Source: Mactra quadrangularis (lineage: Eukaryota; Mollusca; Bivalvia; Venerida; Mactridae). From it: 64,000 nucleotides of DNA. A model generated the notes under the pieces. It made no database searches, was not told the origin of the DNA, and worked only from the letters and a program-made list of their open reading frames with translations. Numbering within the stretch: the stretch's first letter is position 1; each line of letters begins with the position of its first letter. The stretch spans positions 34,959,231 through 35,023,230 of the forward strand of contig CM046307.1 of NCBI GenBank assembly GCA_025267735.1, written 5' to 3'. This document shows, in pieces, positions 13,801-25,800 of the stretch. Made by a program: the position numbers and the translations under genes.

Positions 13801-16800
13801 GCTGATTATATACCTGTATATATTGTTTGTTTTGTCTGCATCAATTATCTGTAGCTAAGGCTATAGTTAGTTTCAATGTTAAGTATGCTAGGAAGTTTCT
13901 AGCAAACCTGAGTATCTGCCGTGGAAACGGTCTTTGAAAATGCTTGTATTTTACTTTTGTCCATGATTAATTTTCAGTTGTTCTTAATTGACCTTACCCC
14001 AGAATACCTATGCTCCGCCCACCGATTCACTTGATAAATTGTCCGACATTATCCGGGAATTATCTATGTCTCTGGACATTATCTACATCAAAGTGCTGAA
14101 AAGCACTGAGCAAGACAGCATTGTAAGCTGTGAAACTTCATTCACCGGCAGTTGCTCATGCATTGGTTTGGTCATACTTGAAGTTCATTGGCCTTGGATG
14201 TAGACAGACATATGGTCATTTATTTAGGTATAAATCAGATGTAAGACTAATAGTAAAAAGGTCCTAGTATAATTGCACATGGACATTTGTGCAGAATAAA
14301 TTCTTTTGTCGAGACTGATTGTCAAACTGTAAGCATATTTTGCCATGATGAATCATGATTGTGATTGATGATTAAGATTGTTATCATGACATTGCTAAAG
14401 ATGCTACTCACATTGCAAAAAAATAACTTTTTACCCAATGACCCTTTATTATATAGGGTCCTTGTTATACCTAAAGAAATGAGTTATTCAGTATCTTCAA
14501 GAGTGGCCTAAATCATAAATGTGAATATTTGAATATGTAAGAAAGACTAGTGAAATTCACAGCATTTATAGTACCAAATTTAGCAAAATGGTTAGTTTTT
14601 TTCTGATCAATTTGATAAGATAATACATATGAAAATTAACAATATTGAGCAGCTTAACCAATATATATTTTGAGTCGACTATAAGCAGAGATTCATTGTA
14701 GATCTAGTGCAAGAACTGGGGTCCTTCCCTTGTTCCAAACATCATGTGCAGCAAATATGGCTTGACTCATAAATCTAGACAGATGTATTGGGAAATGATA
14801 AAACACACCATGTCTGATTTAACATCCAAACATGAACCAACTAAGTTACTATTTTCTTTTTTGTTCTGACTCAAAAATCCAGAAATTGAAAAATCCTAAA
14901 GTTTGTTAACAGTAGACTTTTGAGTTGTCTAAATAGCAGTTGTCAATCCATTTCTTTAACTCCCGTTCAATAATGCAAATAAAATCCAGTCTCTTTCCAT
15001 TCGTAATACGTTGATGTTTATTCTTGCTTTGTAAGAACGACTTTAGTAATAAAAGAAAGATTATCCTGAGACAACATCTGCCAAAAACGACTTCCAGTGA
15101 GTAACTCATATAGATTAATTTATAGTAGGTAAGGGAACCATAGTCTAACCTTTCATCCGGGAACGCCTACTTGACTTGAGACCGCCCATCAATGAATCAA
15201 TCCACGCACCATTTGCACTGATTATAGGTCGCGCATTTTTGTCCTACAATGTTCAAGTTTCATAACAATTGTTAGATAATCATGAAATGGTAACATTATG
15301 ATTGTTTTGATAACAGATAAACTGAATAGAATGTCGAGTTATAGATGTTGAATGGAACTATTTGTTAGGTGCGTATGATTTATTGATGACAGGAAAAATG
15401 GACGATTAACACGTCTCATTTCTGAAACCCGCTTACTATACTCGACAGCGAAGATATCGCTGTCTTGTAAAAAGTAACAGGTTCGAAAGCATGCTTATTA
15501 TCTACTAGCCATCCGATTTCATTCAACTTAAATTTTCTGAAAATGGCATTGTCACAACTTTCAAATGATACATTGTTTATAAATATCCATTTATAAATAT
15601 TCAGATTAAAGGTGGGTCCATTTGCTCCAACAAAAAATATACACACAAAGAATGAGCAAGTTGAAAGAATACACTTAAATTTGAACGCTGATAATAGTCG
15701 TTTGGATGTACGGATTTTGAAAAGTAAAACATGCAAAAAATACTTCATTACCTTAGCTATCAAATGATGTAGAGTTGATAAAAATATGTCAAGAAAATAA
15801 AAAGTTAAGGGTAGGGTATTTGGGGGGGGCTATGATTGTTCACTTGCAATAGACGGAGTTGTGTTCAAATGCATGCCCATCATTTACAAGCTATCATATT
15901 TCCTTCATATTAACTTGTCTTAAAATGGGATTGTCACAACTTTCCAATGATCCATTGTTTAATAGTATTCATTTATAAATATTAAAAATAAAGGTAGGTT
16001 CATTTGCTCGAACAAAAAAATATATGCACAAAAATTATCAAAGAATGCATTTTACTTTGAACGTTCGTAGAAATCCTTTATAAATCAGAAAAAGGTTGAA
16101 TATACACGAAAACTACATTATATTATCCTTAAACATGTAAATGGTGTATAGGTGATGAAAATATGCTGAGAAGTAAAAATGTTAAGGGCTGGATCTATAT
16201 GGATCTTTGTGGTACATTTTAGGGTAAACATGCATGAAAAAAAGTCATTATCAACCTGATTTTATATATACATGTATTTATTGTCGTCAGATTATTATGT
16301 AGTTAATACTTTTATCAAGCATGTTGTCTTGGCTTTCATACAGAACCTATATATTAGAAAACATATTCATTATTAAGAAAGTTAAGCAGTGGATCCATTA
16401 AACAGTCCCCAAATTCTTTTATTACATAGGTTGGTCCGCGGTATACACAGTCCGGTCCATGTATAGGTTATTTAAATTTACTAAAATCCCTAAACCTTAC
16501 TGTGTAAAAATCAAGTTGTACCTTTTAACAGGCATGTTATATAAAATCCCTGGCTTGAACAAATGTATACGTGTTTGGATTTTGAATTATCTGACAAAAA
16601 AGTCATATTGAACTGTTCTTGTGGTTTTTCATAGTCGAAACCATTGTCAGGTATTTCTAAATTAGTTGCTGTTCGTTATCATATCTGGTTACTGGGAGTC
16701 TGTGTTACAGACCTCATATGCACATATTTTGACCATTCGAATTTGTTTTATTGAGTTTATTGTATAACTACCACTAAGGACCCTATATAACTGTATATAG

Positions 16801-19800
16801 GGTCCATGCCACCACATAAGAAATTTAATGTCCGTCAAGTACAGATGTAGGACAAAATGGCGGCCGATAAGCCGCTTATCTTAGATAAGCATCAGCGTAT
16901 CAAATGCCGGACCCTGATTGGCTAATAGGAGCTGTCAATCAAATTCTGGCGTAAGGTCAATTTTGATTGTATTTATAAGTCATATACAATAAGCATTCAT
17001 CTAAGTGAAGTTAATGTAGGTTACTAATAAGCTAAAAGCTAAATGAAGTGATGAAAATATAACTATGAACATCTATATCATTAGAATTCAAAGAATTAAG
17101 TTTTAACAGTTTATCTTATTACTGGTATACTGGTAAAAGTTATAACTTGTTCTTGAACATTTAAGTAGGATGACATTTTTCATTATGTCTATAGAAGAAT
17201 ATGTGCTAGGACAAATAGGGCAGAGTAGTAGTATTTATGCTGCTGCTTGATGCATCCTTTAAAGAAATAGTATAGATCTAATTTGGAACTTAAATGTATG
17301 AGCTTTTACCTCTGTGGACAGGGGTTCAAATACTGTTTGTAACACATTATTACTGAAAATCACGAAATACAGATTAAATCCTATTATTTTTGTACACATA
17401 TTTGATTGTTCATTTGTACTGCTGGGGAAAACTCAAATATTTGGATTCCAGATATTTATAATCTATTACACCAGTAGTTCAGTAATTTGTAGCCCCCTCC
17501 CCCTTTCCTTAGGGCCATATTGAGTTTATCGGGAGAAAGCTACTGTGTATTTACCTTCCAGCTTCCTCTGAAATGTCAGGTGACTGCTGGGACAAGTGCA
17601 TTATTTTGAGTGAACAACAAATTTCACTTGTTCACACCTTACCTATTTTATGAGACAAGTTTTACAGAATATGAGGGGTTTTTTTTATTTTTCTGTGGCT
17701 TTTCATGAAATATCAATGTTGTCATTTTGTTTTTGTTTTTTTATTTCTAGATTTATGGGTGTTTGTGTACATGAAGGACAACTACATGCCCTCACTGAGG
17801 TAGGTAAACTTAATTAGTTCAGTACCAGTGTTTATTGTTTCATTGCTTAACACTAATACAGTCCCAGCATGATGAAATATTAAATAGAACAATATACAGA
17901 GTTATGTTTTATTGAGTACTGTATATTTCATGTTTGTTAGAAGAGTGCTGTTGTTGCTTCTATATTACATTTTCTAGTTACCTGTATTATATGAGTACAT
18001 TATCTAAACCTTGAACTTTAATTTACCAGGTAAAATAAAGTCAGTATCTCTCTACTAAGAGCTAATGGTTTCATACTACTTAGTGGAAATTTCTGCTTAA
18101 TAATAATTCAGTGGGGCATGTTTTTAGCAAGACTGTGAAACAGGCGAAGCTATAAGCGGCATTTCAGAATTGCGATATTGAGTAGTGGTCCATTTTTCCG
18201 CATGCCAGCAAATAGTTCAATATTAAAAACTCGATACATAACTGCCTTTATCTTGCATTCTCACATATTTAATAAAATTCATTGCGACATCAAATCTCTT
18301 CAATTTTGTGAACAATTAAACTATGTTAGAAAAGTAATAACTCGACTGGTTACCGCGGATGTATACATGTACATCGATTTCATTCATGAAAAATTATGAA
18401 TGAAAATATTTTACTCGTCCCCGTATCAAGCACTATAGTCACGTGATTAACAATTCAATAACCCTGGAAAGACTCGATCAAACGCTTTACTTTGAATTTG
18501 TAAGAACGGTTAAATTTCACAACAATATAAACAGTGGAGTAAATGTTTTATTTCTGTGTAAAAAAAATAAACAAATATTGAATGACACAATATGCTAGTT
18601 GTGAAGTCGTCTATACGCCGTGCAAATTCGAATATTTCATTAGTTCATTACTACTGTTCTTCGCAGTGAAGCTTCGAATATTCGTAACATTTAGACTGTA
18701 CAGCGTAGGAATAAATTCCCAGAGTTAGATGTAAACATGACAGGAACGCTGACATTTAGACAAAATGTGCTTGTAACAAAATTGATAAAAACTTGCGTTA
18801 AAACTGGATTTAAACATTAACATTCAGCAAAAGTGTACGGAATTAACTAATTCACATCTAGGATTAGGATTTAACATCGGAGGATACAAATTTACTGGAA
18901 TGTAGAGGATCCAAATATGCGAACGTCGCGAAAACTGGTTACGAAACATACTGGATAAACAAATATTGATTTGAGCTCAGAATCCTAGTTCATAACCTAC
19001 ATATATGTGCTAATGTGTTCTGTGTGTTGCCCAGAACACTAGTCATTGTGTGCTTTATGGCTAGAGACATGCATCATGCTCACTTAACAGGAAACATGGA
19101 ACGCAGAAAAATTAAACATGAAATTGAATTACAAGGTAACTTCTGATTTAAACTGTAGTTATTATGTGTAATATACCCCGGCCCGTTTCAATATTAGCTG
19201 GGGAGGGGGGGGGGGCTATTGCATTTACCGGTACGTAGTAATTCACCTGAACTAGAAATACCAGTATTAGAATTTTCAAAAATGTTTTACTGTGTATTCA
19301 CAAAGTATCCAAACCGTCCAAAGTTTATTTATAGAAGACAAGACTTAACATGCCCTGATAATATGTAAGACCATTGAGTCTATTTTTAGAATTCCAGGAA
19401 TTAGCACGCTTTGTTTACAATTGGAGTAAATGAATTGAAGTAATATCCCTCAACGTTTTAAGCCGTGCCGAGTCTATTTAGAGAATATCAAGATTTGCGT
19501 GACACGTGAATGATACCTAACATTTAGACCTTTTTTGATTCATTTTATGGAACTTTCTGGGCTGATGTAAGTACACCGAAAAAACAGGTGTTGTCCAGGA
19601 TTTGTTCGGACTACGAACATAAAACAGCATTATTATGGTAGACTCTAGAACTGTTCCTGTCTATTTGACATATAGGGACTAGCCCCAATCTTTGAGAAAA
19701 CCGAAATATTCCTATATAAATAAGAAGGGTGTTAAGCTAACAGCTATGTTTATGAGGGGCATGACTTAAATCTGTCTCAGTGGATACTGGTTACGCCTCT

Positions 19801-22800
19801 CGGCTGATTGGATACAGATAATCTTGGTTTACGATAAACGCGATCCAAAATTCCTAGCTGGAGTAATCGCTTATAAATTGCTATCGCTTATAAATATGCA
19901 GCAAATCTGTTCACAAAGACGTGCGTGAAATATATCAGTACGTGTGGTTTTTAGCATGAACCACAATTTAGGAAAGCATCTATTTTGCAATGTATTAAGA
20001 AATAAATTAATGAAAATAATGCACTTAAAGTGCCCATCAATGGCAGAATTTTTATTGCAGTACTATAAAATTAAAAATTATTACAATTTAATTAGCTCTG
20101 TCAGCATTTGTAAATAAAAAAGGAGGACGCAAGTAAAAGAAATCATGAACTGCTTCTACCATCAGATTCTGACGACTCCAATGTGTAAATAAGTGATCTT
20201 ATTTTAAGTTCATGATATTTTGTCTTTTATCAGGGCTACTGTCCCCGAACACCCGCTTTTTCATGGTCATCGTCAATACCGACACGTTGAAGACACAGGG
20301 ATTCATAACGATAACCATTTATACCTATATCCATGGCTGCCCTAATTGTGGCATGTACCCATTAAATAAAACCCTCTTTTGGCTTCAAAGTTTGCATTGC
20401 ATGTCTATGGAAAGTATGTTATGAATTTTAAAAAAATTCAGAATTTTTGGATTTGCGGAGGTTAAAATCTATGCTATTTTAAAATCACAAACAAAATTTG
20501 AGTAAATTCCATCCGATAGTTATTTAGATATTTCATTGGGTCCAGCTTTAAGGCAAAATACACATAAAATGAAAACATTTTGTATTTTTAATGTGTATTT
20601 CACAATTCATGTTGTGTCATTTCAATTGGTGATATTGTTCTCTACCTCATGCTGTTGCGTTGTCCTTTTTTTCAAAAATGTACATACTGCAGGCTGATCC
20701 AACAATTGTTATCAACTTCATTTATGATAATTTCTACAGCATACCTTAAAAGTAACTCATATTAGCAGAACAGTTCTGTTCTGTTTATGATAGCTATGAA
20801 AGTAAGATTACAAAAACAAGAATTATTTGAAATTTCTTTTTTCCATTTTTGAATCATCTAGCTTGTGAATTATGATTTTAATTTTTTCTTCACGTGTTCA
20901 ACATGATTTTGATATTTTACTTGAAGTACAATATTTTGTTATTATAGACAGGATGTATGAAATCATTGTGTTGACATTACTGAAAATCATTATTTCTATT
21001 GAATGAGGAAATAAGACTTCTCACAGCTCTTCATCAACTAGTAATTATACAAGTCCATTGATCAGTGAGTTATAAGAAAATGTATGCCAATCTTTCTTAA
21101 AAAGCTCTTAATCATCAGATTTGATTTATACCTAAATTAATGACTGGTTATACGTGAGACGAAACTAAAGCTTGAACTATTGATGGTTGTTTGAGCCTTC
21201 AACACAGTCTTGCTTCAGTGCTTTTCAGCACTTTGATTATTTATGCAGTCTGGACTTTCTTTGAATATACATATTTTACCTAATACTATATAGATTGATA
21301 TAAATTGAGATTGTGTCATATATTTAGTAATGAGATGGCTTTTCTACTGACAGTGACATTGTTAAAAGTTTAAAAAGTTAAAAAGTGTATGTGTTAGGTA
21401 AAGTCTGCTTCCAAATGCATGTTCAGTTTGCTTAACCCTTTTTTCTGATCATTGAAATCACCTTCATGCAGGTGAACACACACTGTACCCAGTTACACCT
21501 GTTTTAGGTGGAACAACTGTAGGTAAACTTCTTGCTTATTGAAATTAGCAGTGCCCCTATTTGGTTTCCAACTATGGACCTCTTGATCCCTAAGCACACA
21601 TCCAACCACTTGATCACTGTTCCCACTATAATGAATACTAACCACCACCATACTGACTAGCAATATCAAACAATCATAAAAACCAAACCAAAAGATTGAA
21701 TTAATTTCACTGATAACTTGTCCTGCTGTTTTACAGTGAGTAGTTTATTGAGGAAGAAATGTCATACTGCTACTGTAATTATATGAATAGGATAAAATTT
21801 ATTGTCTATCAAAGGTCACTACTGTTCTATGATCACACATTTATTGAAACCGTTAAAATAGATATTGATGTTATATAGTTTTCAATATCAAAACTTTAGT
21901 TCAGTTGAATACCTTATTGAAGGTATGAATATAGGCTAGCTGTCATCTGTGTCCAAAGCTATAAAATAACTATGGTTTATTTAGTAGATTTCATACTATA
22001 TAAGTATAGGTACAATTCCATCAAACAGGGTGCATACAAACTGAAAAAAATCATGAAAAATGAGATTTTTCTGGAAAAATCATGGAATTTTGATTTTAAG
22101 GAATATAATCATGGAAAAGTCATGGAAACTTAGAAAACATCATGCAAAATGTTTAATGTGTCATGGAAAAACGATTATATTATGCCTATTTTATTTCAAC
22201 CCATAAAAATGAATGGAAAAAAATGAAATCAAACATAAATCACAACTTTAAATTTTGGGTAAGAATTGCACTCTTGGGTACGAAAATGAGAGTTTCACTA
22301 CTACACCATTTCAAAAATTTAATTGTACTTGTTTTGGGTTCTGTAAGTGTTTCTGTTGTATCATGGAAAACTGAAAAGAATCATGGAAAAATCATGGAAA
22401 AATCATGGAAAAGTCATGTAATTTTGGTATTCAAAATCTGTATGAACCCTGATCAAATTTTAATTACTTAACAGTTCATCTTCCACTGAAGTAGTATGAA
22501 AGTTTTCAGTTATGGGTCTCAGTCATAAATATTCTTTGAAGCAGTTGCCCTATTATAATGTTATATAAAGCAAAATTATAAACTAGACTGACTATATGAA
22601 AATATGTAACTTTTTCTAGCCTCATCCAGGATTCACTAATCCTTGGCATCAGGCTAGTGGGTTAAAGCCATGACTGTGATTATGATGTTTTGAGCTCTTA
22701 TTTAACACTCTCCTTAAATTCACCAATTGGCAATAGTAGATCTAATGGTCTTTCTTATAAGTCTTGTCAAGTTGAACTCACGCTCTATGATTTCTCACAT

Positions 22801-25800
22801 GATGAAATATGATGTGCAAGAACTTGAGCTTCATTCATAGATTGTCAATAACCCAAGATTTCACCTATCATTTAGTTATTTGGGAAGATAATGACATGTC
22901 TAAAAAATGATGTCTTAGATACTGCTTGAAGACAATCAACTCAAATATCTTGTTTTATGTTAGTGTGGGAAGTGACATTATTACATTATATGAGTTTGTA
23001 ATTCTACTTGATGTTCTGCCTTTATAAGGATATAATTTCTATTTGACTATTTTTGGACTGTCTGTTCCAGACATAGCTATTGGGGATTTTAACTGTGTAG
23101 TGGGATCTCTTCTTGAGTTATGAATAAACTTCTTGTAATTTTCTGCAATCACTTAGGAAACCTGAAAATCATTTATTTAAAAAAAAATGTGAACCTTGTC
23201 TCCTATTCCCAGGAATAATGAAGACCTTAATTTTAAGCAAAGCAAAGCCCTTGTAAAATCTCGGCCATGCCAGGACATTCTTATGGTAAAATACCCAGTA
23301 AAACACCTGCCCTATGGAGTCGCCCAAACCATAACCTACTTTAAAGACTGGACTCATGAATTTTACACTTAAGTCCTTATATGTATAAGACCCTATGTAA
23401 TTCTTTCAACTCTGGAAAATACTTAGCTAAAATTTATCTATTCCAACTGCTGTAAAAACATGAGTTCTACCTGGCTATAACCACAGCTAAAGTACCCACT
23501 AAATTTGGTGGAAAAACAATTCCCATGAAGTTGCTCAGAAGTGCAAGGGAAGCTGGATGAAAAACACAGTTTTTTCCCATGCTTTTCTCAAGACTGCCCT
23601 ATGGGTGGAGATGTGGGTTACAATTGACTAGTGCATAATATTCTTTCTGAGAATATTCTTTGACTTGTTTATAATAAGATGTATAAAGGAAAATGACCCC
23701 TCATCCAAGCTTTAGTGCAGGATGAAGGGCATTATTTGAATGGCCCGAGGCCGAGCATGTAATTAGCATTTCCTCCGGGAATGTACCGTGCAGACGCTTC
23801 TTTAACGTGTTCAAAAAACCAGTCAGCTGCGCACGCGCACTGACCATACTAATCATAATTTAAAGACTAGTTTTGTTGCAGAAGAAAACAGAAGGGAAGG
23901 GCACCAGCTTACAAGTAGCATAAAATTGCTATACATCATGAAGCCAGTTAAACAGAACATACTTCCAGCAGTAAATAGTAATAAAACCTTATCAACAACT
24001 CAAGGAAGGGTGGGTAATTACATGCTCGGCCTCGGGCCATTCAAATAATGCCCTTCATCCTGCACTAAAGCTTGGATGAGGGGTCATTATTTTTCATGAC
24101 CCTCGGCGGTCACATGTAATTAGCATCTTTAAAGGCAACAAAACTAAAAATTATACAACTAAACCTTTAATAGTATATACCCAACTATACAATAGTACAA
24201 AACTCAAGATACATAAAATCAAAATCTATCAAGGTAGGTAATATAAGTATAATAACATCATTGAATTCAATTTTCAATGAACAGTCAAGTCAAAGCACAA
24301 CATCAGTTTTTAAACACAGCATCACTATAAGATAATCTTTTATCATTCAGAACATGTCTGTAATAAAACTTTTTGAAATTTGAGTCATTTTTCCAGTCCG
24401 CAGTCTTCAAGACACTTTTCATAGAACAACCATTATTAAATGCAGCAGAAGAAGATGCACTTCGATATGAATGAGCTTTAAACTTATCTGTATTAATTCC
24501 TGATAGTTGTAAAACTGATTTTAGCCATCTTGCAATAGTACAAGAAACAACTGGCTTAAAAGTTACATAAGATACAAAAACATATTTTGAAAGTCTATCC
24601 TTCTTGGTTCTATCTAAATATGTCAACAAAGTATGCATAGCACATAAAGATTCATCATCAAAGTGTTCAATCTTCATAACAAAAGTATGTCCCTCTCTGG
24701 TCACTTTTAACCGATCCGGAAAAAGAAAAACAACAGCTGTATCTTCAGTAGACATGTTGTCCAAATGCAAAGAAATGATAGTTTGAGCTCTCGGAGCTGT
24801 TGCAAGAGCAATCAAAGCAACAGTTTTATAAGTTAACAATTTAAGAGATAGTCCACTTAGAGGCATCAAAGACCTTAAATATTTTAACACTATTGATACA
24901 TCCCAAGTATATACATATCTAGGCATCGGCTTTTTAGCAAAAAATACACTTTTCATAAACCTCTTAATTAAATTGTGTTTATCACACCACTTGTTCCCGA
25001 AAAAAGGTAATGTTTGTAAAAGCATAGCTTTGTGAGTGTTGATAACAGAATAAGACTTTCCTAGTCTATGAAGGTAATACAAATAGTTTATGACATCTGC
25101 TTCAGATTGATAAAAAGGATCTTTAGACCTGATACTATTCCACACACACCATTGATTCCAAGCACATTCATATTGTTTGATTGTACCTGGTGCCCATGAT
25201 TGTAAGATGAAGCTAGCAGCTGATTGTGAAACTCCTTTATTCTCCAGTCCTTTCCGGATACTTCTGCAGCGATTAATCTTAATTTCATAGGATGTCTTGT
25301 CCCATCGTGTGCCAGAGTCAAAAGGTCTTTGTGTCTGGGTAACCTGATAGGAAGAGTACAAAGAGATTCCAACATTAAAGGAAACCATGACATTGACGGC
25401 CAGTAAGGAAAAACTAATAGAGCTCTATCCACATGGTCTTGTCTGACTTTATTTATTACTTTTCCAACCAAATTGAATGGAGGAAATAAATAGGGCTTTA
25501 AGTCTTTCCAAGAGCGTGAAAAAGCATTAGAATATAAAGCACCTGGTTCTGGAAACCAACTCACAAAACATTCAAGCTGTTTATTGAGTCTTGACGCAAA
25601 CATGTCTATATCAGGAAGGAAGCATTGATTACATAATCTATCGAAAATACAATTTTTTAACATCCACTCAGTACTATCAGAAAAATTTCGTGAGTAGTAA
25701 TCAGCAAGTGTGTTATCAACCCCTCTCACATGAATAGCAGAAAGAAAAATATTTCTACTAATGCACCAATGCCATATCTCTTTAGCTAAAGAGTCCATAG

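Larger units (their letters stand above)
1817..17750 (+). other. TESK intron, 15.9 kb
   Basis: It contains SINEs (1858-2672), a Tc1-like element (2697-3840), Helentron-like elements (4255-5556, 6492-6758, 10083-11222, 12474-12905), a hAT MITE (9734-10044), a SINE (11902-12140) and a duplicated block (15416-16195). I see nothing beyond AT-rich unique-looking sequence in 5560-6490, 6760-8000, 8300-9730, 11230-11900, 12960-14900 and 16900-17750, apart from short palindromes. Confidence 0.8.

Noticed and set aside
19201..19215. G-quadruplex at a poly-G run
   Set aside because: A single G-run without the four separated tracts; the runs at 41800 and 41965 are likewise isolated.
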